Shown here: positions 20,491-31,009 of the stretch, piece after piece
How the letters are laid out: every line of letters begins with the position of its first letter
How positions within the stretch are numbered: the stretch's first letter is position 1
NCBI GenBank assembly: GCA_020796225.1
Contig: CM036753.1
Coordinates: forward strand, 3,472,001 to 3,536,000
Direction of reading: 5' to 3'
From: Arion vulgaris
Lineage: Eukaryota; Mollusca; Gastropoda; Stylommatophora; Arionidae
Length of the DNA: 64,000 nt
Notes under the pieces: model-generated
Database searches by the model: none
What the model saw: the letters and a program-made list of their open reading frames with translations, nothing else
What the model was told of the DNA's origin: nothing
Translations under genes and position numbers: made by a program

Positions 20491-20706
20491 CTTCAAGTGG
20501 TATGACTTGGTTTGCTATCACCTCCACAGACGACATCCTCCTCCTCATACTAGAACCACATTGGTACCATCAAGTGGTATGACTTGGTTTGCTATCACCT
20601 CCACAGACGACATCCTCCCCCCATACTTGAACCACATTGGTACCATCAAGTGGTATGACTTGGTTTGCTATCACCTCCACAGACATCCTCCTCCCATACT
20701 AGAACC
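20491..20706. repeat. About 75-bp tandem repeat, 3 copies
   Basis: The unit contains TGGTACCATCAAGTGGTATG, ACTTGGTTTGCTATCACC and TCCACAGACGACATCCTCC. Copies are nearly identical. Confidence 0.9.
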
Positions 20707-20949
20707 ATAAAGAATCTTTAGTGAACAAGAAAATATACACAAGCATTTCAACACTTAGTGAACGTCTTGCCATCTTCTATTTCCTGGTCTTCACAGCTTT
20801 GAACTTGGGAATCTCTTCATTAATTTCAACATCTTTTCTCATCTAACACACAGGTCTGATGCTTTTTTTATTATTGCTTGCGATGGATGGCTTTTTATTC
20901 ATTATTACTATTATTATTATTCAAACAACCAACTGAAACTAATCTTTTT

Positions 20950-21355
20950 TTTTGTCATACTGCTACCAGATTGTAGCTCAGTGTTGTTACACTGCTACTG
21001 GGTTTTAGCCAAGTGTCGTCACACTTTTGCCAGGTTGTAGCTTAGTGTCGTCATACTGCTACCGGGTTGTAGCCAAGTGTCGTCACACTGCTACCGGGTT
21101 GTAGCTCAGTGTCGTCACACTGCTACCGGGTTGTAGCTAGTGTCGCGCACTGCTACCGGATTGTGGCCCAGTGTCATCACACTACTACTGGGTTGTAGCC
21201 CAGTGTCATCACACTGCTACCTGGTTGTAGCCCAGTGTCATCACACTGCTACCGGGTTGTAGCCCAGTGTTATCACACTGTTACCGGGTTGTTGCCCAGT
21301 GTCATCACACTGCTACCGAGTTGTAGCCCAGTGTCATCACACTGCTACCGGATTG
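20950..21355. repeat. 32-bp minisatellite, about 12 copies
   Basis: The unit contains CACACTGCTACCGGGTTGTA and GCCCAGTGTCRT. A detached copy sits at 21644-21684, about 300 bases further on. Confidence 0.92.
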
Positions 21356-21999
21356 TCATACTAAGTGTGCCACTCACTTTCTTGACCATTCTGCTGTATG
21401 AGCTTGCAGAGAAGGCTCATGCGAACATTTCATGTTGAACTACTAATATATCTGTAAAACATCACAACACCTTCATTGCAGTTTTCATTAATGATGGCCT
21501 TAATGTCTGCATCCAATGCCGTGGATTCCTCTCTGCAACCTTTTCAAATTTAATGATGGCCGAAAAGGTGTTCCTGTATATAGAAGACACCGGTATCCAT
21601 TCTTCCCCATGTGTGATATTTGTGAGCCTGCATCTTCTTTTGTCAGCACACTGTTACTGGGTTGTTAACCCAGTGTCGTCCACAACTTGCCCTGCTTTAA
21701 TCGATTTCCTCTACTGATATGCAGTAGCTCATGCAGTGAATGATCCTTTTTAGCACTTATTTTACTAAGCTTATTAGCACTAAGATTCTCTGATTGCAAA
21801 CCGACTGCTTCATATATTTTTATGAATTTTTAACAATTCATCCAAACATTGTTACTGGTAATGTGTCCTATATTAAAACTTGCTTACAGACATTTCTTTA
21901 TTACTATGACTAGGTTCAGTCAACAGTGACAGCTGAGTCAACTGAATTCAACAAACTCGAAAGTGTAATGTTATGTGATCGACGTCATGGCACATTGGG

Positions 22000-22560
22000 C
22001 ATTCCCATGCATGCTCCGTCCTCCGTTGCAGCAGCCATCATAAAGTCCATTTTCTCACCATACCCATGAGAAGTTGATCCCTTTCTCTCTCTACCACGAA
22101 GTCAATACTGTCCAGCATGTCCAAACATAACTCCTAATTCTCGCACTGCTCCAGTGTCTGAGACTCGCCCATTTCACATAAATGAGATCATACTGCATTG
22201 ATGACATCGACTCTGTCCATACTTCTGCCCGCTGGAGTCGGGGCATTGTTTGCAAGAAAGTCAGCACGTTCATTACCCTGCACTCCAGCATGTCCAGGTG
22301 TGTACAGCTAAGTCAGTGCCTTGAGATGCGATCTCCTAATGCTGTCCACCCATTCTGCGCGCAGAATTCCAGATTCAATCCTTTGAAGCATATTCATCGA
22401 GTTTGATATGATAATCATATGGGTTACCTGTTGCTCAGCCACACCCAAGAGAACCCTAGAGGCAGCAGCAATCTCTGTAGTCAATGCTCGATGTTGTTGT
22501 ATTGAAAGCACCGCAGTCCTCATGACGTGTACTAACTGGAAAGTGTATACTATCAAGTGG
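22000..22560 (-). mobile_element. LINE relic with RNase H fragment
   Basis: The minus strand reads QQHRALTTEIAAASRVLLGV, IIISNSMNMLQRIESG and, further along, a PGHAG-like and ERADFLANNAP-like block, then AGRSMDRVDVINAV. This parallels the RNase H at 5256-5560 (ERASRLAD..MDQVDILNSL). Asn replaces the third-strand Asp (SNS), and frames are broken. Confidence 0.7.
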
Positions 22561-22689
22561 TTAGAATTAATATAGACTTGAACTCAGTTTAGAAACAAAA
22601 CAGATATATCTGGTGCTCTTTCCTGCATTGTTAGAATGATTCAAATAAAAATGTGTACTTCTTTCTTTTATTACACAATGAAATATTTT

Positions 22690-23050
22690 CACATGTCTCT
22701 CTTCTTGTTCAGTTTCATAATAAAACATTTGAGAATGTCTCTCTTCTTGTTCAGTTTCATAATAAAACATTTGAGAATGTCTCGCTTCTTGTTCTGTCCT
22801 GTAATAAAACATTTGAGAATGTCTCTCTTCATGTTCTGTCCTGTAATAAAACATTTGAGAATGTCTCTCTTGTTGCTCAGTTTCATAATAAAACATTTGA
22901 GAATGTCTCGCTTCTTGTTCTGTCCTGTAATAAAACATTTGAGAATGTCTCTCTTCATGTTCTGTCCTGTAATAAAACATTTGAGAATATCTCTCTTGTT
23001 GCTCAGTTTCATAATAAAACATTTGAGAATGTCTCTCTTCTTGTTCTGTT
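22690..23050. repeat. 42-bp minisatellite ending at the acceptor of exon 7, 8-9 copies
   Basis: The unit contains TAATAAAACATTTGAGAATG, TCTCTCTTCTTGTTCAG and TTTCA. Each unit has a pyrimidine tract, often followed by CAG or CTG. The last pyrimidine tract is the one used before the real acceptor GTTGCAG at 23048-23054. The exon start (AATGAACCAATTGAGAAT) resembles the unit's AATAAAACATTTGAGAAT. Confidence 0.95.
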
Positions 23051-23054
23051 GCAG

Positions 23055-23215
23055 AATGAACCAATTGAGAATTTGATAGGTTTCAACATGGTTAGCTACA
23101 GATCATGTAAAAATCTATGGAAGTCGTGTGTGGAACACCACACTTTCTTTCGTGTTCACAATCCAAACCCACCCAGCAAAAAGTTGTTCTCGATGGGATC
23201 CAAATTTAGATACAG
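23055..23215 (+). CDS. PTPN3/4-like: FERM-domain protein, exon 7: end of F3 and start of FA
   Basis: 161-bp exon with acceptor ...tctgttgcag and donor ATACAG|gtaagt. It enters in phase 0 directly after QLRRE of exon 6 and leaves in phase 2. It reads [20 protein letters not shown], then [20 protein letters not shown] and [13 protein letters not shown]. The CKNLW(K)-CVEHHTFFR helix closes the FERM F3 lobe, and GSKFRY opens the FERM-adjacent region. '[22 protein letters not shown]' is particularly close to PTPN3/PTPN4. No indel. Confidence 0.95.
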
Positions 23216-25445
23216 GTAAGTTGAAGATTTCATAGTTTTGTTTGCATGGACAAAATTAATTTGGACTTTGCATTCATTAATTGGTAATTGTGGGGGCCAA
23301 AATTAATTGGTGATGGACCTGGGAGACAAATGAGGGTAAATCAGCAAGAAGGTCACAGATGGTTATTAAACAACCAAAAAAACTTAATGAGATTCAAACT
23401 TTTGAAAGATCTTCATCAACAATTATTGAACTTCCTTGATAGAGTTTTTACCCAGAGTTGTGTATCTTTTTTCTTGATAAACACTTGCCACAAATAACAG
23501 GAAATATTTTCATATATAGTATATAGTATTTCATATATTGACACTTAGTTATTCTTTCTTCTCCCCCATAACACACCCTACAACAGCATGCTGTTCTTCA
23601 GTGGTGCAGTCTTTGAGTATGGCCATCAAATTTGTATCTTGAAGTGCACATCAAACTGCACATAAGCAGGTACTGCAATTATCATCTCCTACACATAAAC
23701 ATCATATTTGATGGTTATACCACTTAATAATACCCTTATAAACTACCAACAACCATTTTTCAACTATCTTGTATATTTAAAAATAAATAAATGATTGTTG
23801 GGCCCTACCAGGAAGTGCCACAATGAGTGGACCCAGTATGATTAAACAAGTAAACTCTGTATGTCATTCTTTCAAATGAGTACTGCTTGGTGTTTGTTTG
23901 ACATCTTTTGAAGACTTCCACTCATTGGCTGCAATCAAGTGGCCACTACACTTTAATCTTAGCCAAAAGACAGAGAATAGCTTGTATATCCTTATGTAAC
24001 TTACTTGCTGATCTACCCTTGTCACTTGCAAATGTCATATATGTGGTCTACGGGCAAGGATTTTTTGTGTGCATTGCAGTTGTATATATATATATATTTA
24101 TCTATATATAAATATTTTAATTTATGTGTCGATGTTAAATTGTAGCCACACATCTTGCACACCTTATCCTGTTGAAATAAGACACATATCATTATCATAT
24201 GATACATTTGTGTCTGAGCTGTGATCAAATCATTGTGAGCTTTGGGAAAAATGGATGTTGCAGCAGCATCCAATATTAATATATACTTTCATATATTTAT
24301 GTAGTAATAGTCACATGATATACTAGCTTGTTGTTTATTGGTTAAATCATCGAGTCTGCTCATTGAAACCAGTGGTTCTCACCTTATCAAGTCATGGATT
24401 AATAAAGTTTGCTTCTGTTAAATAATCTGCTGAGAAAGCGGGGAGAAAAATTACTAAAATTCATCTTGCAAATCTGTATTATTAGTGTGAAAACCACTGG
24501 AACAAAGGAGGTAACTGAGATATTTCTATTCACGCCTCTACCAGTTGTCTCCCATCTTTACTCTTATTAAATAGCAGCACCATATATATTTAATATTGTC
24601 TACTTGTTTATGAAGTATTATCAGCTACTTCAAGTTTTGTTTGGATTATTTCTAGTTATTCTCAAAGTTAAATTCAGTTTTACTTGTTATCCAAATTGAA
24701 GGTAACATATTACAGTTTGCTTTGAGCACCTAATATTATTTTGTTGGTTAGTTTATGTGAAGTATATTCTCACTGATTTTATGTTGTGCTTGTTTTTTCT
24801 CTGTCTAGGCTAATATTTGAATGTGTACTTTGTTTATTTTATGTTCCATATTTAATTATTAGTAGTAAAATACTCTTGTATATATCTCTCTTCTCTCTCT
24901 TTCTACTCTGTGATGCACCTGGCTCTTAGGGCAGCAACAAATGCACACCTTTCTTTCTTGGCTCTCCTCTATATTGTGTTCCAGCTGTAATCCATTTCTT
25001 TCAGTTCTTGTTCTGAATGTCTTTCCAGTGCCTGTATATCTTGGCTGAAAGTGTTTATTGTAGTTAGTTGTTCGTTTAGTTTTCTATGGTAGGCTACATA
25101 CACAAAGTAAATCTCTATATTCTGATCTGAACCACCAATATCTGATTGTATTCTAGAACTTTTCTCGGATAGTTATCCTTGATTTTCTTGATTTCTGCAT
25201 CATAGTTATGAAAGAGTTTCCACGTTGATACTTTAATCTGATCTCTAATGTTGTTTGGATATTCTACCTGCTGTCGTGATTGCTGTTTTTTTTTTATACT
25301 CTGGGAAAATGTGAACAAGTCACTTTAGAAAATGTGAAGTAGTCACTGAAAGATGAGAAGGCGATGTAGGTGAGAACAAGTTACTCTGGAAAATGGGAAA
25401 AAATTGCGCTGGAAACTATGCATATATTAGTTTCATACATCTCAA
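23216..25445. other. Intron sequence; one possible hAT-type MITE
   Basis: About 2.2 kb of AT-rich sequence. Within it, 24370-24501 has inverted ends CCAGTGGTTCTCACC and GTGTGAAAACCACTGG, suggesting a short hAT-like non-autonomous element, without a clear 8-bp TSD. A small (AT)n run lies at 24083-24115. No exon frame was recognised. Confidence 0.45.
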
Positions 25446-25449
25446 TCTA

Positions 25450-27150
25450 GACATCATACGCTCACATGTTAATGTTAGCTTGAGTAGGTGGTCTTGAGTA
25501 TACATAACTTTCATGTTAATGTAGCTTAGTAGGTGGTCTTGAGCATACATAACTCATGGTTAATGTTTGCTGAGTAGGTGGTCTTGAGCATACATAACTT
25601 TCATGTTAATGTTAGCTTGAGTAGGTGGTCTTGAGCATACATAACTTTCATGTTAATGTTAGCTTGAGTAGGTGGTCTTGAGCATACATAACTTTCATGT
25701 TAATGTTAGCTTGAGTAGGTGGTCTTGAGCATACATAACTTTCATGTTAATGTTAGCTTGAGTAGGTGGTCTTGAGCATACATAACTTTCATGTTAATGT
25801 TAGCTTGAGTAGGTGGTCTTGAGCATACATAACTTTCATGTTAATGTTAGCTTGAGTAGGTGGTCTTGAGCATACATAACTTTCATGTTAATGTTAGCTT
25901 GAGTAGGTGGTCTTGAGCATACATAACTTTCATGTTAATGTTAGCTTGAGTAGGTGGTCTTGAGCATACATAACTTTCATGTTAATGTTAGCTTGAGTAG
26001 GTGGTCTTGAGTATACATAACTTTCATGTTAATGTTAGCTTGAGTAGGTGGTCTTGAGCATACATAACTTTCATGTTAATGTTAGCTTGAGTAGGTGGTC
26101 TTGAGCATACATAACTTTCATGTTAATGTTAGCTTGAGTAGGTGGTCTTGAGCATACATAACTTTCATGTTAATGTTAGCTTGAGTAGGTGGTCTTGAGC
26201 ATACATAACTTTCATGTTAATGTTAGCTTGAGTAGGTGGTCTTGAGCATACATAACTTTCATGTTAATGTTAGCTTGAGTAGGTGGTCTTGAGCATACAT
26301 AACTTTCATGTTAATGTTAGCTTGAGTAGGTGGTCTTGACATCATGTAATTAGCATAGTGGTCTGAGCTACTTCATGTTAATGTTAGCTTGAGTAGGTGG
26401 TCTTGAGCATACATAACTTTCATGTTAATGTTAGCTTGAGTAGGTGGTCTTGAGCATACATAACTTTCTGTTAATGTTGCTTAGTGGTGTCTGAGCATAT
26501 ACTTCTTTAATGTTAGCTGAGTAGGTGGTCTTGAGCATACTCTTTCATGCTGTGTTATGAGTATTCTTGAGATGCTCTTCATGTTAATGTTAGCTTGAGT
26601 AGGTGGTCTTGAGCATACATAACTTTCATGTTAATGTTAGATTGAGTAGGTGGTCTTGAGCATACATAACTTTCATGTTAATGTTAGCTTGAGTAGGCAG
26701 TCTTGAGCATACATAACTCACATGTTAATGTTAGCTTGAGTAGGTGGTCTTGAGCATACATAACTTTCATGTTAATGTTAGCTTGAGTAGGTGGTCTTGA
26801 GCATACATAACTCACATGTTAATGTTAGCTTGAGTAGGTGGTCTTGAGTATACATAACTTTCATGTTAATGTTAGCTTGAGTAGGTGGTCTTGAGCATAC
26901 ATAACTTTCATGTTAATGTTAGCTTGAGTAGGCAGTCTTGAGCATACATAACTCACATGTTAATGTTAGCTTGAGTAGGCAGTCTTGAGCATACATAACT
27001 CACATGTTAATGTTAGCTTGAGTAGGCAGTCTTGAGCATACATAACTCACATGTTAATGTTAGCTTGAGTAGGCAGTCTTGAGCATACATAACTCACATG
27101 TTAATGTTAGCTTGAGTAGGCAGTCTTGAGCATACATAACTTTCAGTCCT
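25450..27150. repeat. 47-bp minisatellite, about 36 copies
   Basis: The unit contains CATGTTAATGTTAGCTTGAG, TAGGTGGTCTTGAGCATA and CATAACTTT. The last five or six units share the variant GGCAGTC..CTCACATG, a local homogenisation block at the right end. 26335-26580 is ragged, with many missing bases. Confidence 0.97.
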
Positions 27151-29402
27151 TAGTTCTCTGGATGATATTCTTTATGTTATCAGATTCAGTTTTTTTACTA
27201 TTTCTCTTTATCATGCCTGGTTTTAGATGTCTAGATGGTTTCTTGTCACAGTCTAACCTTACTTCATTAATGTTACTGATAATTTAGCAACATATTTTCC
27301 TGTTCTTGGAGTACTTATGTATCAGATTCCATTAACTTCTCTTATCATGTCATGTATTATAGATATCCATGATCTTTGGCATTGTCACAGTCTAACCATT
27401 AACTTCTCATTACATGTCATGATAATAAACATAGTTTTTCCCTGATCTGTTGAGAACATTGATTATGAGAAGTGACTTTACACACATCTCATTGACCTGA
27501 CTCAGCACCTCCTTATTGATCTCAAACAGCATCTTGTTAATGACTTAACTAAACACCACCTCATTTATCTCACTCACACTCATCATCCTCTCACTTGTCT
27601 CAGTCAGCATGCCCTCATTGACCTTATTAGAACCCCTTTGACCTACGTCAGAACCCCTCCCTTCTTTCTTCACTCAAAACCTCATCATTGACCTCCCTTC
27701 TCAACTCTTCTAATTAAGTTGAATACATCAATGATCTCCCAACAGATATATACAAAATAGATTCAATCAACAAAGCAACCATCAGCTGTGCAGCAACACA
27801 CTGTTCTGATCTTCTTTATTCTTCTTTAACTATTGAACATGGAACAGACACATATACACACACAAATCATTGTGTTGTAGTTTGTGTCATTTCTCTTCAC
27901 ATTCAGTTAACACAGACCATAACAAGAAATAGTTGCTACTACTGCTGTTGCTAACATGTGCTGGAATATATGTTGCACTTTGTTCCTGATTTCATTGAAA
28001 CATCATCTATTACATATCCCAATGAGTACCTTGTTTGATATTTCTATATTTCTATTTGAGACCAGATATTGTGTCTGTGATTGTGTATCATATACATAAC
28101 AACTAGGTTTCTTCTAGCGCTAGGTTCCATTAGTAATAGTATCAATGATTTAGTCAATCTTTTTCTGAATTAAAGTGCAGAGGTTGAGTAATCTTATATG
28201 ACTGTCGGCAGTTATCTTACTAGCTGGCTCTAATTTACCCATTTACCTTGATATCTGGCATAGGTGAACACATCATATCATATATCTATGTCTCAAGTCT
28301 ATGGTGTTCTCTTAGAACATTTTATCCATTCCCTCCTGTGCCACTTTGTTAAGCACAAATATCATCTGTCGTTGTCATTGACTATTTATTTGTCCACTAT
28401 TATTATTGTTGTTATTTTGTGCTGCAAAGTTGCTCTAAAATCTTTTGTGTGTTCATATATTTGCAGAATACAGTTGATCTCATTTCTGTCTTTATGCTTT
28501 GTTTCTCAATTTAATTCAAGCAAAGTTCCGTCCCAACTTTATTTCTTATGATGATTTTGCTGACTCTTTTCTGGTGTTGTTGGTAACTTTTCGTAGGCAT
28601 CACATTTCACATGTAGTTTTCTTTTGCGAGCGACTGTGCTTTGCTCATTGTCCATGTTTGGCACTGGTAACACAGAGAAGGCATAAATAGGTACCATTAT
28701 AAAGTGCAGCTACTGGGAACATTAGATTTGGACAGGTGAGACACACTGACGTGAATTGAGTTTTAGCTGATGGTTTGACAATTGATAAAGGAGAAAATAT
28801 GAAAGGATTATAGTCAAGTGACTTGTTTATTAGCTGACAATTCAATGATGTTTTCATGGACTGACATGTATCCCTGCAGAACATCTGTACACTATCACAG
28901 TCCACAGGATAACGCTATATATCATAGTTATCTAACTACTTCTAAACATTGTTATTCATAGTAAAATATAGCGGCTACAGCTTTCATTCTCGATCCAATT
29001 TTATTATCTGCCGTATTCTTCAGCTTTGTTTATGAGGTCTTCATCTCTCTCTCTCTCTCTAACCGCATCTTCTACTACTCTTCGCCCAATGTTCTATGTC
29101 CGTCCGGTTTTACTCATTCCCTCTAGGTTTCAGTCAACTTCATACCTAGTTATATTGGGTTATTGTTTCTTGAGTATGTCCAATCCACTGATACTCTTTA
29201 AGAGTAGCTATATTTCATATGCCACAAGTCTGCAGCTCAGTAAGAATTGATACTTTAAAAACAAACAACTCTGAGAAAAAAAAAGTATATATAGTCAGCA
29301 TTTGTTGCTTGGGATATGTAAAATACATGATGTTTGGTTGTTGCTGCTCCTGTTACAACCTGTCTAGCTACTTCTTACATACACAACATGTATTTGTTGC
29401 AG
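27151..29402. other. Intron sequence without a recognised feature
   Basis: About 2.2 kb of AT-rich sequence. A short (TC)n run lies at 29043-29060. 27500-27720 is C/T-rich and loosely repetitive (CTCATTGACCT and similar), but I see no clean unit. Confidence 0.5.
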
Positions 29403-29471
29403 CGGTAGAACAGAATTTCAAACTTTAGAAGAAAGTAAACGAAGAGCCAAAATAGAGAGATCTTTTTCAAG
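29403..29471 (+). CDS. PTPN3/4-like: FERM-domain protein, exon 8: FERM-adjacent region
   Basis: 69-bp exon with acceptor ...tatttgttgcag and donor TCAAG|gtagga. The first C completes Ser with AG of exon 7, giving FRY-SGRTEFQTLEESKRR, then AKIERSFSR. The Y-(S/C)GRTE-Q pattern followed by a basic stretch and a phosphorylatable R-SFSR is the FA region that follows FERM domains and tunes their regulation. It enters and leaves in phase 2. No indel. Confidence 0.93.
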
Positions 29472-29762
29472 GTAGGAATCATTATACTCATTTTTATTAT
29501 CATTTGTTTTGTTTGCTCATTTGTTGTTTTGTTTTAACAGTGTACTTATTTTTGTTGATTTGACTTCATTATTTGTTATATTTATTTTGTCGATTTTACA
29601 TGTTCTTATTTTTATTTGGTTATTTTGTTATGCTGCTTGATTTGGTACATTAGAGCAAATCTTGATATAGGGGGAGACTGCAGTCAAACTATGACAAATG
29701 GTGAAACACGTAATAACAAAGTACTGTAGTTTTACAAAATACAAAAGCAATGACAATATACA

Positions 29763-29794
29763 GCAAGGTTTCAACCAAAAGGCCTTTATCAAGC
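29763..29794 (-). other. Possible degenerate hammerhead core in Penelope terminal repeat
   Basis: The minus strand reads TTGATAAAGGCCTTTTGGTT..GAAACC. GGCC pairs with GGTT through two G-C and two G-U pairs, giving a better stem II than the 19303 copy. The same departures from CUGAUGA are present, so activity is doubtful. Confidence 0.35.
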
Positions 29795-30025
29795 AAACGA
29801 TATAACAGGAGGGACGAATTTCATATCACACTACATATAGACTACGCTAGAGATGTATTCCAACGCGGACAGAAAATGAAAATCTATTACTAAAAACTAA
29901 TAACGAAATAAATTCAGAAAACTAGAAGTGGGAAAAGAAAGAAACAATAAAAATCAAGTAAATATATAACTTGTATACTTTGAACATATACACATATAAA
30001 ATATGGAGCATGAGAAGAGAAAGTA

Positions 30026-30355
30026 CTAAGAAGCATAGGAATGTAGAGCATTGAGTCCATGAGGTCGCAAGGTACCATATAACGAAATGAAATGATTCTC
30101 CAGAGCAAATCTACTTAGATCATCAGAGGAACATGATCGGATGGCCGTAACCTGGACGTCGCGAGCTCCCAAATGGTCAGTTCCATTGAAATGAGTGGCT
30201 ACAGGGGTCACAGAGCATTGGCGTATATCGCGCAAGTCTTGACCGAAACGGTCACTAAGCATTTTGCCTGTTTCGCCAATATAAGCCTTGTCACACTGCT
30301 TGCAAGTGATGGCGTAGATTGCATTTGCAGGACTTGCATGTGAAACAATCTTCAA
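30026..30355 (-). CDS. GIY-YIG endonuclease domain of a Penelope-like element (fragment)
   Basis: A 109-residue open frame on the minus strand. Near the start it reads NAIYAITCKQCDKAYIGETG: the GIY strand (AIY), a CxxC pair, and YIG followed by ET. A conserved Arg lies in LSDRFGQDLRDIR, and later ATHFNGTDH gives the paired His. The CxxC placed between GIY and YIG together with H-x5-H is the distinctive zinc-finger-like pattern of Penelope endonucleases, and separates it from prokaryotic GIY-YIG enzymes. In Penelope elements this domain follows the RT and nicks DNA for integration. The start Met is simply the first in the frame; the true protein began further upstream. The copy ends normally at 30026 with a stop. 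Confidence 0.88.
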   Translation of the reverse strand: MKIVSHASPANAIYAITCKQCDKAYIGETGKMLSDRFGQDLRDIRQCSVTPVATHFNGTDHLGARDVQVTAIRSCSSDDLSRFALENHFISLYGTLRPHGLNALHSYAS

Positions 30356-30371
30356 TAATGAAGGTTGCTTT

Positions 30372-30837
30372 AGGAAAAGATACAGTACGGGTCTGTAGAG
30401 TAAGTAAGAATAGACAATGTGAATTTTAAGTCAGATCCTGAGACACGTATAGTCTTCCCTAACTATCCTTTGGTGGCTTACAGACGGGACAAGTCTTAAA
30501 GATATGTTCGTACACAGTCGCCTTAAGTCCAATATCCAGAGTCATTTTGGTACTGTCCAGTGTGGCCTTCGGCGTTGCAATATGTGTGCTTATGTGATTT
30601 TTTTTTTTGGATCCAGAAGCACTTGAGCTTTTCAGCTCTTCGGCTCGGTGCCATGGACACGTAACCCTTCGGTTCGGTGCCACGAACACCGTAAATCTGG
30701 GGAATCTGGCTTTTCTGCCATCCCACGGAATTGAACCCGCACACACAGAGGATAGTCACCCGTAGTCCAACGCGCTACGAACATGCTGGGCAGACGGGCA
30801 TGCTTATGTGATACAGACTCGTATTGTATCTTTTCCT
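30372..30837. repeat. 26-bp inverted repeats (24/26 matches) around a unit later split by a SINE
   Basis: 30372-30397 (starting AGGAAAAGATACA) and 30812-30837 are reverse complements with two mismatches. Without the SINE at 30599-30801 and one TSD copy, the enclosed element is about 250 bp. This could be a MITE inserted upstream of the Penelope endonuclease, or an inverted duplication. No clear TSD flanks the repeats. Confidence 0.6.
30599..30801 (-). mobile_element. SINE family C, full copy with 11-bp TSD
   Basis: Flanked by GCTTATGTGAT at 30588-30598 and 30802-30812. On the minus strand it begins GCCCGTCTGCCCAGCATGTT, has a tRNA-like A box around TAGCGCGTTGGACTA and B box GGGTTCAATTCC, and ends in a poly-A run. 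It is about 85-90% similar by eye to 37316-37522. Confidence 0.92.
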
Positions 30838-31009
30838 TTAGCCACGTTTGTGTCGTCTGTGGCTTAGCGGTAGGAGCTCAATCACAACCCAATAGTACCT
30901 GGTTCAAATTTTCGACGGGCAGTTTGGAAACAAATTTGTTCCCGTGGATTTTCGAATGGTGAAGAGACCTCACCGTTCAGAAAGTTATGGCAAACTACTG
31001 AACATATAA

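Larger units (their letters stand above)
29660..30358 (-). mobile_element. Penelope-like element, 3' part with GIY-YIG endonuclease
   Basis: The minus strand carries a GIY-YIG reading frame (30026-30355) followed by a terminal repeat at 29660-29830 that is also present alone at 19204-19417. Endonuclease upstream of the terminal repeat is the canonical Penelope layout. The reverse transcriptase is not recognisable upstream; a SINE and an inverted repeat lie there instead. Confidence 0.85.

Noticed and set aside
22567..23219. 165-188 codon frames over the 42-bp repeat before exon 7, one running into the exon
   Set aside because: 14-codon periodicity comes from the array. The clean acceptor GTTGCAG and the phase of exon 6 show the exon starts at 23055.
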